Positions 36,333 to 48,700 of a DNA stretch of 64,000 nt are shown here, one piece after another; position 1 is the stretch's first letter; each line of letters begins with the position of its first letter. The notes under the pieces are model-generated. The model searched no databases and was not told the origin of the DNA. It saw only the letters and a list, made by a program, of their open reading frames with translations. The stretch is taken from assembly GCF_000524195.1 (NCBI RefSeq), contig NW_020170422.1:297422-361421 (forward strand), read 5' to 3'. A program made the position numbers and the translations under genes. The DNA comes from Echinococcus granulosus. Lineage: Eukaryota; Platyhelminthes; Cestoda; Cyclophyllidea; Taeniidae.

Positions 36333-39300
36333 AGTAGAAGCTATACTAAATTATACCCGAAGGAGGGAAGGTGGGCAGGCAGGCAAGAACGAGACCTATC
36401 GCACCGCTGCTTTGTGATTAGTAAAAAGAGGGATTTTTTAATGAAAATAAACACACTAGCATCTGTAGATAATAAATGAACAAAAAACTCCTCAGTTTTG
36501 ATCAAATCAGGAATGTTTAGGCAAAAAAATTGGGGGAATTAAAATGGATTTTTTTTCCAGGTGATGGACGGAAGGAACTGGTTCCTTTGAAGTGGTTTAT
36601 GAATGACGCATGACGATTTCCTGTTTTAAATCCTTTAAATAAACAATATAAGGTTGACTCTTGCACTTTAAACTTAAAAAAAGTATTTCTGCACCTTTTT
36701 GATTTCGCGGCTGCCTCCCATCAACTAAACTTTCTTCCTAATTTGGCTGTCCTGACAAATACCTGCGAAGCAGCACATGGCACTTAACTGGCTAAATTGT
36801 TGAATTCTATGAAAAGTTACTGAGATAACAAAGCTTATAATGATAATATCTGGAAATTTGCACTTCACTACATGGGCATCATCAGTCTCTTGCAAATGCC
36901 ATAAAGTTCAGCTGCCAGTCCTCTAACCCTTCAAGACGCCTATAAGAGAGCCACCTCCTTGTAGAATCTTTGGGGATAATTCGAGTGCTACAGAGGAAAT
37001 GGGTAACGCCTTCATCTCTGTGCAATTTTATAATGATCTATAGTGCCATTTTAATGCCTTTAAATATCACCTACATGCGAGGTCCAAATCCTCCTTGAAA
37101 GCACTACGAGATATAGTGTTTTGGACAATAATTTATAGATTTACGGAAACTCCAATCGACTTTTAACTACAACTAACAAAACACTAAATTATCTTCCCGA
37201 ATCAGTGTGTTTGAAAGATCGTCCTGTATACAAGAGATTTCTCAAATGATAAAAACGGCAAATATTCTCTTAATGGTGATGAGGGGAAAAAAATTTCAGG
37301 AAAGCCTCCGCGTCAGAGGAAAGGGTGCTCGAATCTCTCAGTGAATGTCGTCGGCCGTTAAGAAATGCTTTGTAATCGGCAAGAAGTGGATGCAGTACTA
37401 GCATAGCTTAGCCCAAATTTTGGTGTTTTCAAGTGTGACGGAATTCCCAGTTTGACGATAAACGCATTTCAAGCTGCAGTTAGACCTCTATGTGCTGTAC
37501 ACATGCATAGACACGCACACATGCACGCGTTAGCACTCGGGGTGGGGTCTAATAGGTCATTAATTATGAAGGCACAGGTCCTAAGCCAAGCCGTTCACCT
37601 CTCCAATCCTCACACCTACCCCTCTCTCTCGTCCTTCGTAAGAGCGCGTTATTAATATTTCACATCGTTTCTTACTAGCAATTGAAACCTAAACGTCATG
37701 TTGAAGAAATTCGTGCCTCCTTCTTCACAGACAGACGTAAATTAACCCCCTGGGGAGGTACTGTGAGTGCTTCAAAATTATTGTGGTATGAAAAGTGGAC
37801 CCTCCCATGACGACGTGCGGTGTGGATCCATCGCATTCGCATTCCCTAGGTAACCATTAATCCGGCCTGCAGCTTCAAAGATGGGCCGATGTGGTGAATT
37901 AATATTTCATCCGAGAGAGTGCCTTTAAGAACTTTTTAATCTATACACCGTCCAGGCGGCATCAAACTTTACTAGCAATTAATTTGTGTAAGGGCTTCTA
38001 AGGGGTAGTATTAGTTCGCACTATAAAGGGCGAGTGTGAGGTGCGTTTAAGACAATTTGGAGCTCGTGTTTTTGCGCCTCTATAATGCTGGGGCTGCAAC
38101 CCGCGTGGATCAACACGCATCAGTAAGTGGAGTGTATTTCCCATAACTAATAGTCTTTGCTGAACAAGATGGTAAAGCTTAATGATGGTGCAAATGAAAC
38201 AATATATAGTGGTGGTGAAGGTTCCGACGCGCTGTACAACATCGTCACGCTTTGAAAAATACAAAGTTAATGAATCCTCGTAGCGCATTTCACAAAAAGG
38301 ACGAAATTCTGGATCCAATGAACCGACAAGCCACACTGCTGAAGGTGGAATCAAATGTTCTCCCGGTTTGGTCAATCAACGTATGTTCTCCATGCCTGCC
38401 TCTTGGATGATCTTTTAGGCACTGAGAACGTTGTGATAGTGGAAACAAATGAGTGACCAAAAAGGAGGTCCAGGAGACGGCGCTATAGAGTAAGAGGGGG
38501 GATATGTAATAAAAGGGCGATTGTTTGAAGGTGCACTTACCCACGAGGGTCTTTTACTCATTTCGGTTTCCACGATTACCATAGTAATATGAGAATTATT
38601 TCTTAATTACCCTCTTTGGGCTGTTTTTCTACTTACGAAGGTCTAATTGGATCTTCAGGGAGGCCTCAGGATGTTTCAATGAAATAAAATGAAGATGATA
38701 CGAGACGGCGGTATCTAATCAACATAGATTCCCTATTCCTGTACCAAATAGGTGGGCTTAAAGCCCCAAGAGTGGTAAAAAAATAAGCCAGTTTAAATAT
38801 TAATACTCTTGGTCCTGTGTGTGTATATCTAATATCACGATTACAGCGGAGTAATTTGGTGTGCAATTCTGAGTCGGTGCGAAATCAACCGACAACGACC
38901 TCCCAGGTTGATCCCAAGGGAACGAGGACTACACGCATAATTAATACCACCTACCCTTCCCTCCTTCCTTCCTCTCCCAAGTGTTTACGTGTGTGTACAT
39001 TTGTGAGTCCTATTGTCGTCTATCACACTGTCTTAACCACCTCTTCAATAAATGCAATTTCTGAATAAATCAGGCTGTTCACTTCCTAACAAGTCTACCG
39101 GTTAGTGCTGAGCTGCTCTTAAGAGCTTGATAGGGCATAGAAGTCGAGATGCGGCTTTCTTATCAACACAAAAGCAGACCTCAATATCACCGCCTTTGAG
39201 CTCACATCTAACCAGAGATTTAATCTTGGTGTCTAGAAAAATTAAGCACAGAAAGATTTTTAGTACTGCTAAATATCCGACGGCAGTCTGCCTAACTTCT

Positions 39301-39741
39301 TTGGCATTGATGAAGTTCTGACCTCCAGGGTAGATACTCCTGACAGTCAGTATGAGCTAACCTTTCTAAAGAACTAACGCTTCTCTGCGCTTTATAATGT
39401 GATATGCTATGTCAAAAATCATAGTTTAATTTCAAGTCTCTATCCTTTACTGGGCGTTGTGCCTAAACCACAATTAAAGTTATTACCAAGTAGACGTTAG
39501 CCATTTCAGCTTCGGGTGTCTACAATGGGTAACAAACCTCAATTTAATTTTTTAGTCAATAATAAAGCTACTCAATTGCTTAGTAACCCTTTTGGATTTA
39601 AATGAAAGCAAAGGTATTCTCTGAAGGGAAAAAATTAATCAAATGAAATTCCACACTGTTGTGAATAATGCGAGGCTTGAATTATGCCTGCGGACAAACT
39701 CGAAGCAACTATGTCGACTAATGGTATACGCGGGGTACATT

Positions 39742-40786
39742 TGTAATGGGTTAATTGTTTACGTAACTTTCGGTTTTGGGGTCTCCGCCATTCCACCTAG
39801 GCCGGGCGACATGACCCCTCGAATAGACCACTATCACCGAGGCTCTACCGTGAGTCAACAATATATCTGCTGCCGAGCAAATATGCCTACTTTCACCTTC
39901 AGGGAAGTCTTCAAGAGTTGCACTGGTGAGACTGAAAAGCGAACATGACCCTGAGGAATAGCTATCCTGATTTTTACAGCTGAGTGATGAAACTTAACGG
40001 GGCGGAAGAGGTGCATATGCTGCGAATGGGAGAAACTGTAACGACCCCTAACAGAAGGGTTGAAAATGACATATACCCTCGGAAACTACCCTGGTTCCGT
40101 AAAGCTTTTACCAAGTGAAGCGACACTAGCCATGAACCATCCGAAAGAGTTTCGCCACAGAGCCGTCCACTGTACCGGTATGAAGGTATGAAATATGTGA
40201 ACACGAGACACCTTCTCCACTTTTCTACTAGCTGGCTAGAACCCAGGCAAGTTTGGCTAGTTAGCACTGAAGTGTAAACAAAGTGCCAAGGAGGGATAGA
40301 TGCAAAATCATACCTCTACGTAACGATGTCAAACCTTAACCTTTGTTATCTGACTTTGCTTTTGTGCCAGTGTTCCTACGACCATCTATGGACGAGTGTG
40401 ATGGCCTGCACATTCCCAAGAGGCATCAGTGACTTTGCGGTCAAGTATCTTTGCGGTTGCATGGAAATTCAATGACTGGCACAATTGGCTCGAGGGTGTT
40501 TTTCTTACAGCACCACCTACTTCGTAATGGCTGACGCGGGAGGTTGACCAGGAAGAGCTCCGGCGACGACGCTCAAAAGAGGGGAAGGGGTGTTTAATAA
40601 GTTGGTTGTTAATTTAAGCTACCGTTTTGGCATCGTGGCTACTTCGACCCCGCGATTGTACCTTCACCGGGCGGCCCGACCTCCGGAACATGCTACTAGT
40701 CCTAAGCCCCTCTGTACGTCAATTATGCATATTCTACCCGAGTGTTGGGATTTCTTTTGTCTTCGGGGAATTTTTAGGGCTCTACC
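39742..40786 (+). mobile_element. Degenerate two-LTR TRIM-like element
   Basis: The 5' LTR is about 39742-39922 and the 3' LTR 40591-40786, with a 668-bp internal part. The start after the 5' LTR (CTGGTGAGACTGAAAAGCG) corresponds to the primer-binding-like start of the 13-kb copy. The polypurine tract AAAAGAGGGGAAGGGG directly precedes the 3' LTR. The internal block GAAGAGGTGCATATGCTGCG and the adjacent AGAAGGGTTGA are shared with the other full copies. Flanks CATT and TATT may be a mutated 4-bp duplication. The LTRs have diverged strongly, so it is old. Confidence 0.7.
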
Positions 40787-41657
40787 TATTTTCTGAAGTA
40801 AGAGCTATTACGCTAGAGGAGAACGACAAATGAAAATCCTACAAAACACTTAACTTCACGTAAAATCGTTAATTCACCAGTTTTTCAAAGCTAAAACGGA
40901 GAACCCAGTATTTTGAGTGGTTTATGAATGTTTAAATTCTTGATTGTAAACTCAAATCAAGTCGTCTTGCCACTTAGATGACCTTACATTGTCAACAAGA
41001 TAAATCCAAAGCAATAAAAGGAGTAAAAGGTTGGAAACCTGTGTGACCAAGTCCCATTGCTACTGGTGCCCGTCTCATGGGCAAAGTGGCCATCACAGTC
41101 CAGCTACTTCATTGTTCGGATATGACATTGATACTCGCACCACTGAAATTACCCATTCAAACGTCACCGCTACTCAAGATGAAATGCAGATGCCATTATC
41201 TTTCTCAGACCCAGTAGCTTAATCAGCATCCTCTTTAGGCTGTTTTAAACTCCACCAGTCGGGCTAAGGCACTCGACTGGATGTGACTGCAGTCGCCAAA
41301 AAGCTAGTAAAGAAAAGAAGGAACATACCTTAGGAAGGAGAATCGGGACAAAATAAAATTAAGGTTTTCAGTGACGCAATTCTTTGCACCAAATAAGTAA
41401 TATGATAACTTGACGAAATCTCTTTACTTGCAGTTCTACGGAAACTATAAAAAGGGAACTGTTTGAAGGCCAAAATATACACAAAATTTGCTCATTTGCA
41501 CAAAGTTTATTGACCTTTCTCTAGTATCCAAGCTGCGGACACAAAAATGAGCACTTTCTTTAGTTAAAATGATTACTAGTCGATGCTGGTTTACTTGCAG
41601 TAATAAAATATAGCATCGAAAGTGATCACATCATACAATTAGAGAAAGCAGCTGACA
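40787..41657. other. Intergenic, nothing recognised
   Basis: AT-rich, with only short frames such as 41031-41222 and no family match. Confidence 0.4.
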
Positions 41658-41924
41658 TTAGAAGCAAGGCAAAAAAGAGGGATCTTTCCATTTTTGTTTG
41701 CTGGTAGGTAATCTGCAGTCACAGCAATAAATCCGGGGGACCTCGCGACTGCTCTTCAAGCGTGGGGCAACGAAATAATTCACTTTGACGCTCTTCGTTA
41801 TCAACGTCCCATTGGTGTTGCGTTCTCTGCACTCCACGAGACGCGGCTTAACCTCACTGCAGCGGTCACCCACGTATATATCCCTGGGAAAAAGCACAAT
41901 CAACATCAGAAGCAATATTGACAT
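41658..41924 (-). CDS. Hypothetical small Cys-containing, possibly secreted protein or single exon
   Basis: An 88-codon frame starting MSILLLMLIVLFPRD, a strongly hydrophobic N-terminus that could be a signal peptide. Cysteines follow (DRCSEV, LVECRE, YCCDCR). An alternative reading is that TTTTTCCCAG just before the DIYVGDR segment is a splice acceptor, which would make this an internal or last exon and the hydrophobic start an artefact. The segment VNYFVAPRLKSSREVPRIY resembles VDYFIAPRLCSIRDPP encoded at 43.3 kb. I do not recognise the family. Coding status is uncertain. Confidence 0.3.
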   Translation of the reverse strand: MSILLLMLIVLFPRDIYVGDRCSEVKPRLVECRERNTNGTLITKSVKVNYFVAPRLKSSREVPRIYCCDCRLPTSKQKWKDPSFLPCF

Positions 41925-43143
41925 ATTGTGCTTTGCTGCTTTAAGGAGGATTTAAACTAGACAAAGACTCTCGAATTGGTTAAAGAAAAGAGGGAAGTTC
42001 ATAAGCCAAAGACAATGCTAATTCAACATAATTTATTTCCCTCACGTTTACAATTCATTCCAATGCTTAACATTATTACTTAGGGAACTCTAGCATAATA
42101 GGATTTTTCGGTACTGTTGGACAGTACTTCGACATCTGCGTTAATTTACCAATTTGATTCGCCATGAGCTAACTTTTAGAAGTCACAGACATTTTTACTG
42201 TTAGAACGATCCTTCACTTTTGCAAATTCGACACGTGGCAGATATGGCCTAATGCACTTCTTCGACTTAAAACCATCACATTATGTAGCAGACCTCAAGA
42301 GTCAATCAATAACGTGAGTTATCCCTGGAATATACAGTTTCACAATTAGCAGCAAAATAAACAAGAATTTTAATGAAACGCAGGTAATTTGCTCTAAATT
42401 GACCTACAGCCTCCTATGTTGGTCAAATCCGCCTCATTAGAGCAATACTCTTCTATGTACTTGTCATTTAAAAAAGTTAAATATGATTAGTATTAAAGCC
42501 TTCTTAATGGAAAAGGTAAAATTATTGTGAATCAGCTTCGAGCTACGTTTGATCCCCAGAAATCTGAAGTTCGAAATGAATCAGGTTATGTAGAAATAGG
42601 CGAAAGCGTGACAGCCAAAACCTCTGATGTAACATACGGGATGCCAGAGGTTGAGTTTGTCATTTTTGGCTTGAGATGCGGAGAAATTGTAAAAGTGCAA
42701 AGATCCACGATTTACTTTAAAGGGGTAAAAAAGGAAAGAAAGTATGAATTCGTAAAGGAATTACTCACTAACACGTCCTAAGAATTTGCAATTTATTTCG
42801 CTTCTTGAACGAAAAGCAGAAAGGCCTTTAAAGGAACGACAGGATACATGAACAGTATATTAAGTCACTAGATCGCGTAGATACAGTTGTCATTTAGCCA
42901 ACACCCTATGTGAAAGTAATCTCTGACGATAAAATAACATGGGATTGTAGAACATAATTATAAACTATTTAGACCCCAGCGTTGTTATTTTTTTTGGATT
43001 CAATATTAGACACTATTAGTGTGATAAGTAAATAAACTAAGAAGGATTCTATGAAGGAAGCATAAATTAGGCACAAGCCCAACTTTGAGTTATTTAATCG
43101 CACAGAATGCGGGACCATAGAGATAGGCTAATTTGTAGCTTGA
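41925..43143. other. AT-rich intergenic, nothing firm
   Basis: One 84-codon frame at 42527-42781 (GTG start; no ATG start) is the only sizeable one. It has no recognised relatives and no exon neighbours. Confidence 0.4.
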
Positions 43144-43647
43144 GTGAAGTCAATTTCCGAAGTTGAAGTGAAGGGAGGTGCTTTTGAGTGTGCACAGAAA
43201 AATGACTTGATCTGGGGCGACGACACAGTCATAAGTTTGGCCGCGAGGCCGAAGTGTACATGCAAACACCCACCGTTTGTTGGCTGTTGGTGTGTAAGGC
43301 GGATCGCGGATAGAGCAGAGACGCGGAGCGATAAAGTAGTCTACGGATGGGTTGACCGCCACGAGGTTGGTGAGATGGGGGCGCCGAGGACAAGGTGGTC
43401 GTATAACGGGAAAGGTCGGGGGCAGACAACAAGCGAGGGCGTGACCGACAGCTTGTGCTTTTGCAATCCGCACCTGGCTGAGTACCTCGAAACCGTAGAC
43501 ACCGTTAGTGGTGGTGGGTTGCTCTTCAAACCTCCTATACTGGTTGGGTCCCCGGCAGACACGTTTCATTGCTACTGTTTAAAGTTTAAGTACCATTGCT
43601 TTTGGAAAAAGGGATGTGGAAAAGCAAGGATCGACGAATTACATTAA
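43144..43647. other. GC-rich island open on both strands
   Basis: About 430 bases in an AT-rich setting are open for 167 codons on plus and 139 codons on minus. The minus translation includes SVDYFIAPRLCSIRDPP, similar to the 41.7-kb frame. The plus translation is Cys-rich (CTCKHPPFVGCWC). Sharp composition borders suggest an inserted repeat or an isolated exon. I cannot tell which strand, if any, is coding. Confidence 0.35.
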
Positions 43648-45786
43648 TTAACGAGTAAAAATGCAGGATAAAAATCATAGAATGAATTTAAAGCATTACA
43701 AGATGATTGCACATGAAAGTGAAACGAATATTTCAACAAGAACCGGTTAATTAATGAAGCCAGAATTTAAACATTTTAGAACGCACTGCAAAAGGAACTT
43801 GTCAAAACTAAAGAGACTAGCTGCAAACGTTGTACAAAACATTTTAAATGGATGTCACTGGAGAGCGGTATTTTCGTGTAGGGAGCTATCTAGGCAACAC
43901 CCTTAGTTTAGAGAAATGGTAACTTCAATCATGGTGATCAAAGGAACCAGACGCGTTTAATGATAGAATCAAAAGGTCAATTTCAAGAAGTTATTGATTA
44001 TAAATTTTGTTAACTTTATTAAAAATCGCATAAGTTACAGAGAGTGAGGAGTGGATTAGGGTAAGGGGTACCAGGTCATACCACCATGATGCTGCATATA
44101 TGCTTTCTTGATAAAAATTCATCGCAATTTATATTCAGCGAGTAAACAGTCACGCAGCAGTCTACGGAAGTTCAAAACCACACCTTCTAGATTTACGATG
44201 TTGTGTAAAACACGAGTAAATATAATGTAAAATGAAAAATAAGTCGAAAGGTTACAGGAAAAATGGAAAATTCCTCTTAAGCTGTTTAGAACGTGAGGCT
44301 TCGTAAAACAAGACAAGTTTAATTTGCAATTGACCGTATTTTCCATAAAAATCAATTGGAGTACATCAAACATCATATAGCACTTTGTACTCACGATCAC
44401 TCAATCAATATCCTGCGACAAATTAAACAACAATGATTGTTAATACGTATTCGCGCAAAGAATGGGATATTTGTTAAGTTAGTTCCGAAATACATGCAAA
44501 CTAACATAACGGTTTACAGCCATAACCAAATACCACTTCTTAAGAACACATAGAAGATTATTTAGTTTATTTATGAGATTAAAATAGTTTTAAAGCGCTT
44601 CAGTGCTACTAAATTTCACATTTGACAGACACATCACAACATACTAAAGTAATATACCACTAATCTAATATATATGCAATTTTGACTAAACAGAGGTTCT
44701 AATGTATGACAAGGTTCATAGGTCTCCTCTTTTCTGGTCCTTATAATCTTAGAACACTCAGGCGAACTCGACTTCGACGTGTTTATTAGGATAAATTAAT
44801 GGGGAATCAAGTGCAGGTATAGGGGGTGTGGATACGGAACCTTTCTCCAGATTACAGGACTTTGACTCCTCAGTCACGATGTTCAAGTCGAGTCCCTAAC
44901 TCCTCTCTGATGGGAACATTAGAAAAAAAATAAGCATTACAGTAAGAAGTTTGCACAGCCCTCTAGTGCTTTCTGCAAAGGCAAATTTATTAAGCATCTA
45001 ACCTAAAGCATTTTTTCAAATCCTACTTAAGTAATAAATGTTTAAAATATATTGAAAGCGTCGTTAACACAAATGTAGGAATACATAAAATAAGTAAGGG
45101 GTTTAAATATTTCATAAATAGAGTAGAGTGTAAATTATTTGTTACTTAGATGAATGCCTAGCCTAGTTTCAACTAACTTAGTAACCATAAAAAGGTTTTA
45201 GCCTTTCATAATGGGAGTAAATATTTGTTTGTTTAAATTTGCACGATATTACAAATTCTTGAACTGTTGAAGTATTTTGCTGTTTTCGCACCACAAAGGT
45301 ATTCAACCCTCCACTTAATAAGCTTACAGACAAGGAATAAAATAAGCGCTCAAGTTATACTGTGTTCTATACAAATGTTCCATCGTGCGAACCCTGATTC
45401 CTGTGTTTTAATAGCGATTTAAGTATGCTACTCAAGGCAGCAAATTGTTAAGACTTTCCAAATTTAAGCCTAAACCTTTTGCCTAAAATCGTAATGATTT
45501 TTTGCTATCAAATTTAGGTTTTTAGAGCTGAATATTACTGAAGATCATGCTAATCCAATATCTTCCCCACATATATCGTTTAAGTTTTGAAGGGTATGGT
45601 TTGATGGTATATCCTTTTGTCAGTTTAGATTTACAGCATTAGCTTTTAAATTTGATCAAAGCAAACTAGTGTAGACTTTACGTGTATTGAAACAAATTAG
45701 GATCGTTTGCTAATAAGTATAATTTCCTTGGTTTACGATGCTCTGTTCGTTTTTTAAAGATCTTCTCTGATTTGTAGGCAGCAAAT
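43648..45786. other. AT-rich intergenic upstream of the SYCP1-like gene
   Basis: No exon or repeat copy recognised. The last bases contain CTGATTTGTAG followed by GCAGCAAAT and the ATG of the next gene, so a splice acceptor (5'-UTR intron or trans-splice site) lies nine bases upstream of the start codon. Confidence 0.45.
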
Positions 45787-48700
45787 ATGGCAAAGTTCTT
45801 TGGCGTTAGCTTATTTAAGAAAGCTTCATCTGGTCACTCTGCTGACAGTCCTAAGATGAAAAAGGATTTTGGCGCTCTGAGTGTGAGGGAGCGTACAAAA
45901 AATATTTCTAATGCTCCGACAGTAATGTGGGATGCCATTTGTGACTTAAATAGCTCCAGTGATCTCGATGATTCAACTGACTTCTTTTACTCACGTTCGG
46001 GGATATTCTCGCCTCAGCCTGAAAAGCCAAGTTCTCCGATTCAAAGCGCGTCTGAGAAGCCGCAGAAACCAGTATCTTCTTCCAGTACAAATAAATGGAA
46101 AACAAATTTTTTGGTACCCGAAATTTCTCCACGACATCCCCGCACAACCGAAACTACACCCATTTCACCATCAATATCTCGATTTCAATCGAAGTCTCGA
46201 GCATCCCCTTCAATGGGTTTCCGATATTCATCGACGTTAGGCAGATCACCTGCTTTTAAGTCAAATTCAAGTACCGCAGAACTTGAAGTTACAGAGCATG
46301 ATATACCATCTGACACAGATACCACGAATTCCCCTAAAGTTACCCATGTCATTACGGATATTGAAAAAAATGGGCTTAATTCTGTTGAGTCAAGAACAAG
46401 CCTTGATTTGTCTACAATCAGTCTTGATCAAACAAACGAGGAGGGAAATCAGGATTCCAACTACCAGTGCCGATCTATGGGAGAAATGAATAATGTGCAG
46501 AGACAATCTGCTCACGAAGAAGGACAGTGCAGAGAAGTTGAAGCATGCGATTCCGACGGATATGACAAGTGAGTCCATCGGTCTTAGTAATTACTTTTCG
46601 ATGAAACTATCGCCTTCTTTGAGTTATCGAATTGGAACTGAGTAAATTATCGTGCATATCTAAAAAATCTCGTCCTTAAAATATATACACTCTTGAAACT
46701 TAACCACCTAGTCAATTTATTATTGAATTTGAATTACTATTTTTGATAACCTTTATATGGAAATAAAAATTTTAGATCGTTAACGATTAACTCATAGACG
46801 ATTTTTCCATACACAAACTGATACTTTCTGTGAGTTGTAAGGTATTTTGAAAACTAGGAAAATATATGCTTTTGATGTAGATACCACTGTCTCAAGAGCT
46901 ATTTGCATTTCAATTTCTCTATCAACTTTTCTTTAACTATTTAATCATTCGTGAAAAGGAAATAATTGCAAATAAAGCAAGATTATAAATTGATTTTTGT
47001 TTTTTAGGTTAGCGATTTTGCATGTTAAACTGAAGAATGAGGCTGTAAAGTTAGAGAATTGGAAGAACGAAATGATAGCCAAACTCAATAAGAACGTGAG
47101 ATAATGGAATATTAAACTACTTTTCTCTCTAATAATAGGAAGAAAAGTTGGCAGAAGCTAATACCTTAGTGGCCAGCCTTCGAAAGTCGAACTTAGAGTT
47201 GCAAATGGATAGGGAGAACGCCAGTCTCAAAGTAAAGGATGAAGTCGAAAAGCGAGAGGCTATAGAAAAAAAGTGGTTTATTTATTGTAATCTTATGTAT
47301 TTATGCCATAGGATAATTGGAACTCGAGATTTGTGTGAAGCTATTAAGACGCAAATTGAATTTGTTCAATCAACCTGCACTTCAAGTAAGCAAATTTGAC
47401 TTAAGTGTCATTCTCTCTTGTAAAAATTATTTTAAAAACTACTCCTGGATAAGTGAATATTAAAATGATATCACCTTACTGGACGCGCTGTTAATTTATC
47501 ATTGTGGTTTTATTATGAGCACATTTCTCGAACTCTGAGTAAAGTGCATTTTCATCATCCATAAAAGCACTTTGTAGCACTTTGCTGCAGGTCGTTCATC
47601 CTTTTTTATAAATAGTTATCAATTTATTTCTCTCTAGCCATGCAGACATGCTTCAAAACAGCGACGACTCAAAAGGTCCTGGAAGCTTTACTAGAGAATA
47701 CTTTCAAGGATTTCCAGAATCTGAGCATTCAATTAGATGAGAGTAGAGCTAAAAATCGCAGTCTAGGTAACTCCAAATTGCCGATTGCTAATATTTTACA
47801 TAGTTGAAACTCAAGAACAGCTAAACGAGAAACACAACCACGATAAAAATACCCTGTCAACCCGCAATAGCGAGCTAACGGCGGTGCTTGAAAAACTCGT
47901 CTCAGAGAGGGAAGAAATCTCTTTAATTTCCAAAAAATGCGCCGAGACTCTCAAAAATCAGATTTTGAAAATCCGGACAACTCTTGAGAGCATGGACCTT
48001 TTTTTAGAAGTTGGGTCTCAAATGAAGTTTGGGTTGGAGAAAGAAATAGAAAGTGTCAATGTTAGTGCAAACTTACTACGTAGCCAAAATTAAGCATATT
48101 ACATGTTTTTTGGATTCTATTTCAGATTGAGCTATTAAATGTGAAGGCCTCAAAAAGAGAGAAAGAGGGCCAGCTATCGGAGGCCCTGTTTAAATGCAGT
48201 CAACTCTCTGATGACCTATCACGAGTCTACACACTTTTGCAAAATTCTGAGAATAATTGTCTGAAGAGAGGTCAGAAAATTACGTCTATGGAGGGAGAAA
48301 TTAAAAAATTAACCGAAGAAAAGCGTTTCCTTCAGGACGACTTGCATAAGGTATGTGACGTTAGGCGTAAATTTCCAATGAAAATTCCTTACACGACTAT
48401 TTTGTTGTAGAAAAGTATGATCCATGAGGCGGATGTACGGTCTGGACAAAAGGAATTGCTACTACTTACAGAAAAGTTGAATATGGCTATATTAACCCTC
48501 AATGCTTTGTAGGCACTCCATTCAATTTCCAATTCAAATTGCCCACCCCTTTTAGAGTCCATGAAAAAGACGAACTGCTAAAGTTGCTTGAACAAGAAAG
48601 GAGTAACGATGCAGTTTCTTTAATTATTTCTAGTGAATTTACTTTTCAGCTCGTCAAAGTCTATAGAGGATCTGGTAAGATATTTGATAGGATATAAGAC

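Larger units (their letters stand above)
33259..39741. other. Gene-poor 6.5 kb region, possible regulatory DNA
   Basis: No exon chain is recognised. The region contains a repeat remnant at 33790-34010, a 16-bp palindrome at 34957, and a distinct segment at about 35900-37900 with a GCAC microsatellite, ATTGG/CCAAT-like elements, a G-run cluster and many TAATTA/ATTAAT sites (for example ACGGAGCTGCCGCTAATTAA in pieces). A minus-strand frame at 37998-38375 (125 codons) was not identified. Confidence 0.4.

Noticed and set aside
37998..38544. Overlapping minus-strand frames of 125 and 84 codons
   Set aside because: Mixed composition with no domain, and frames interrupt each other. A decayed repeat is more likely than a gene.
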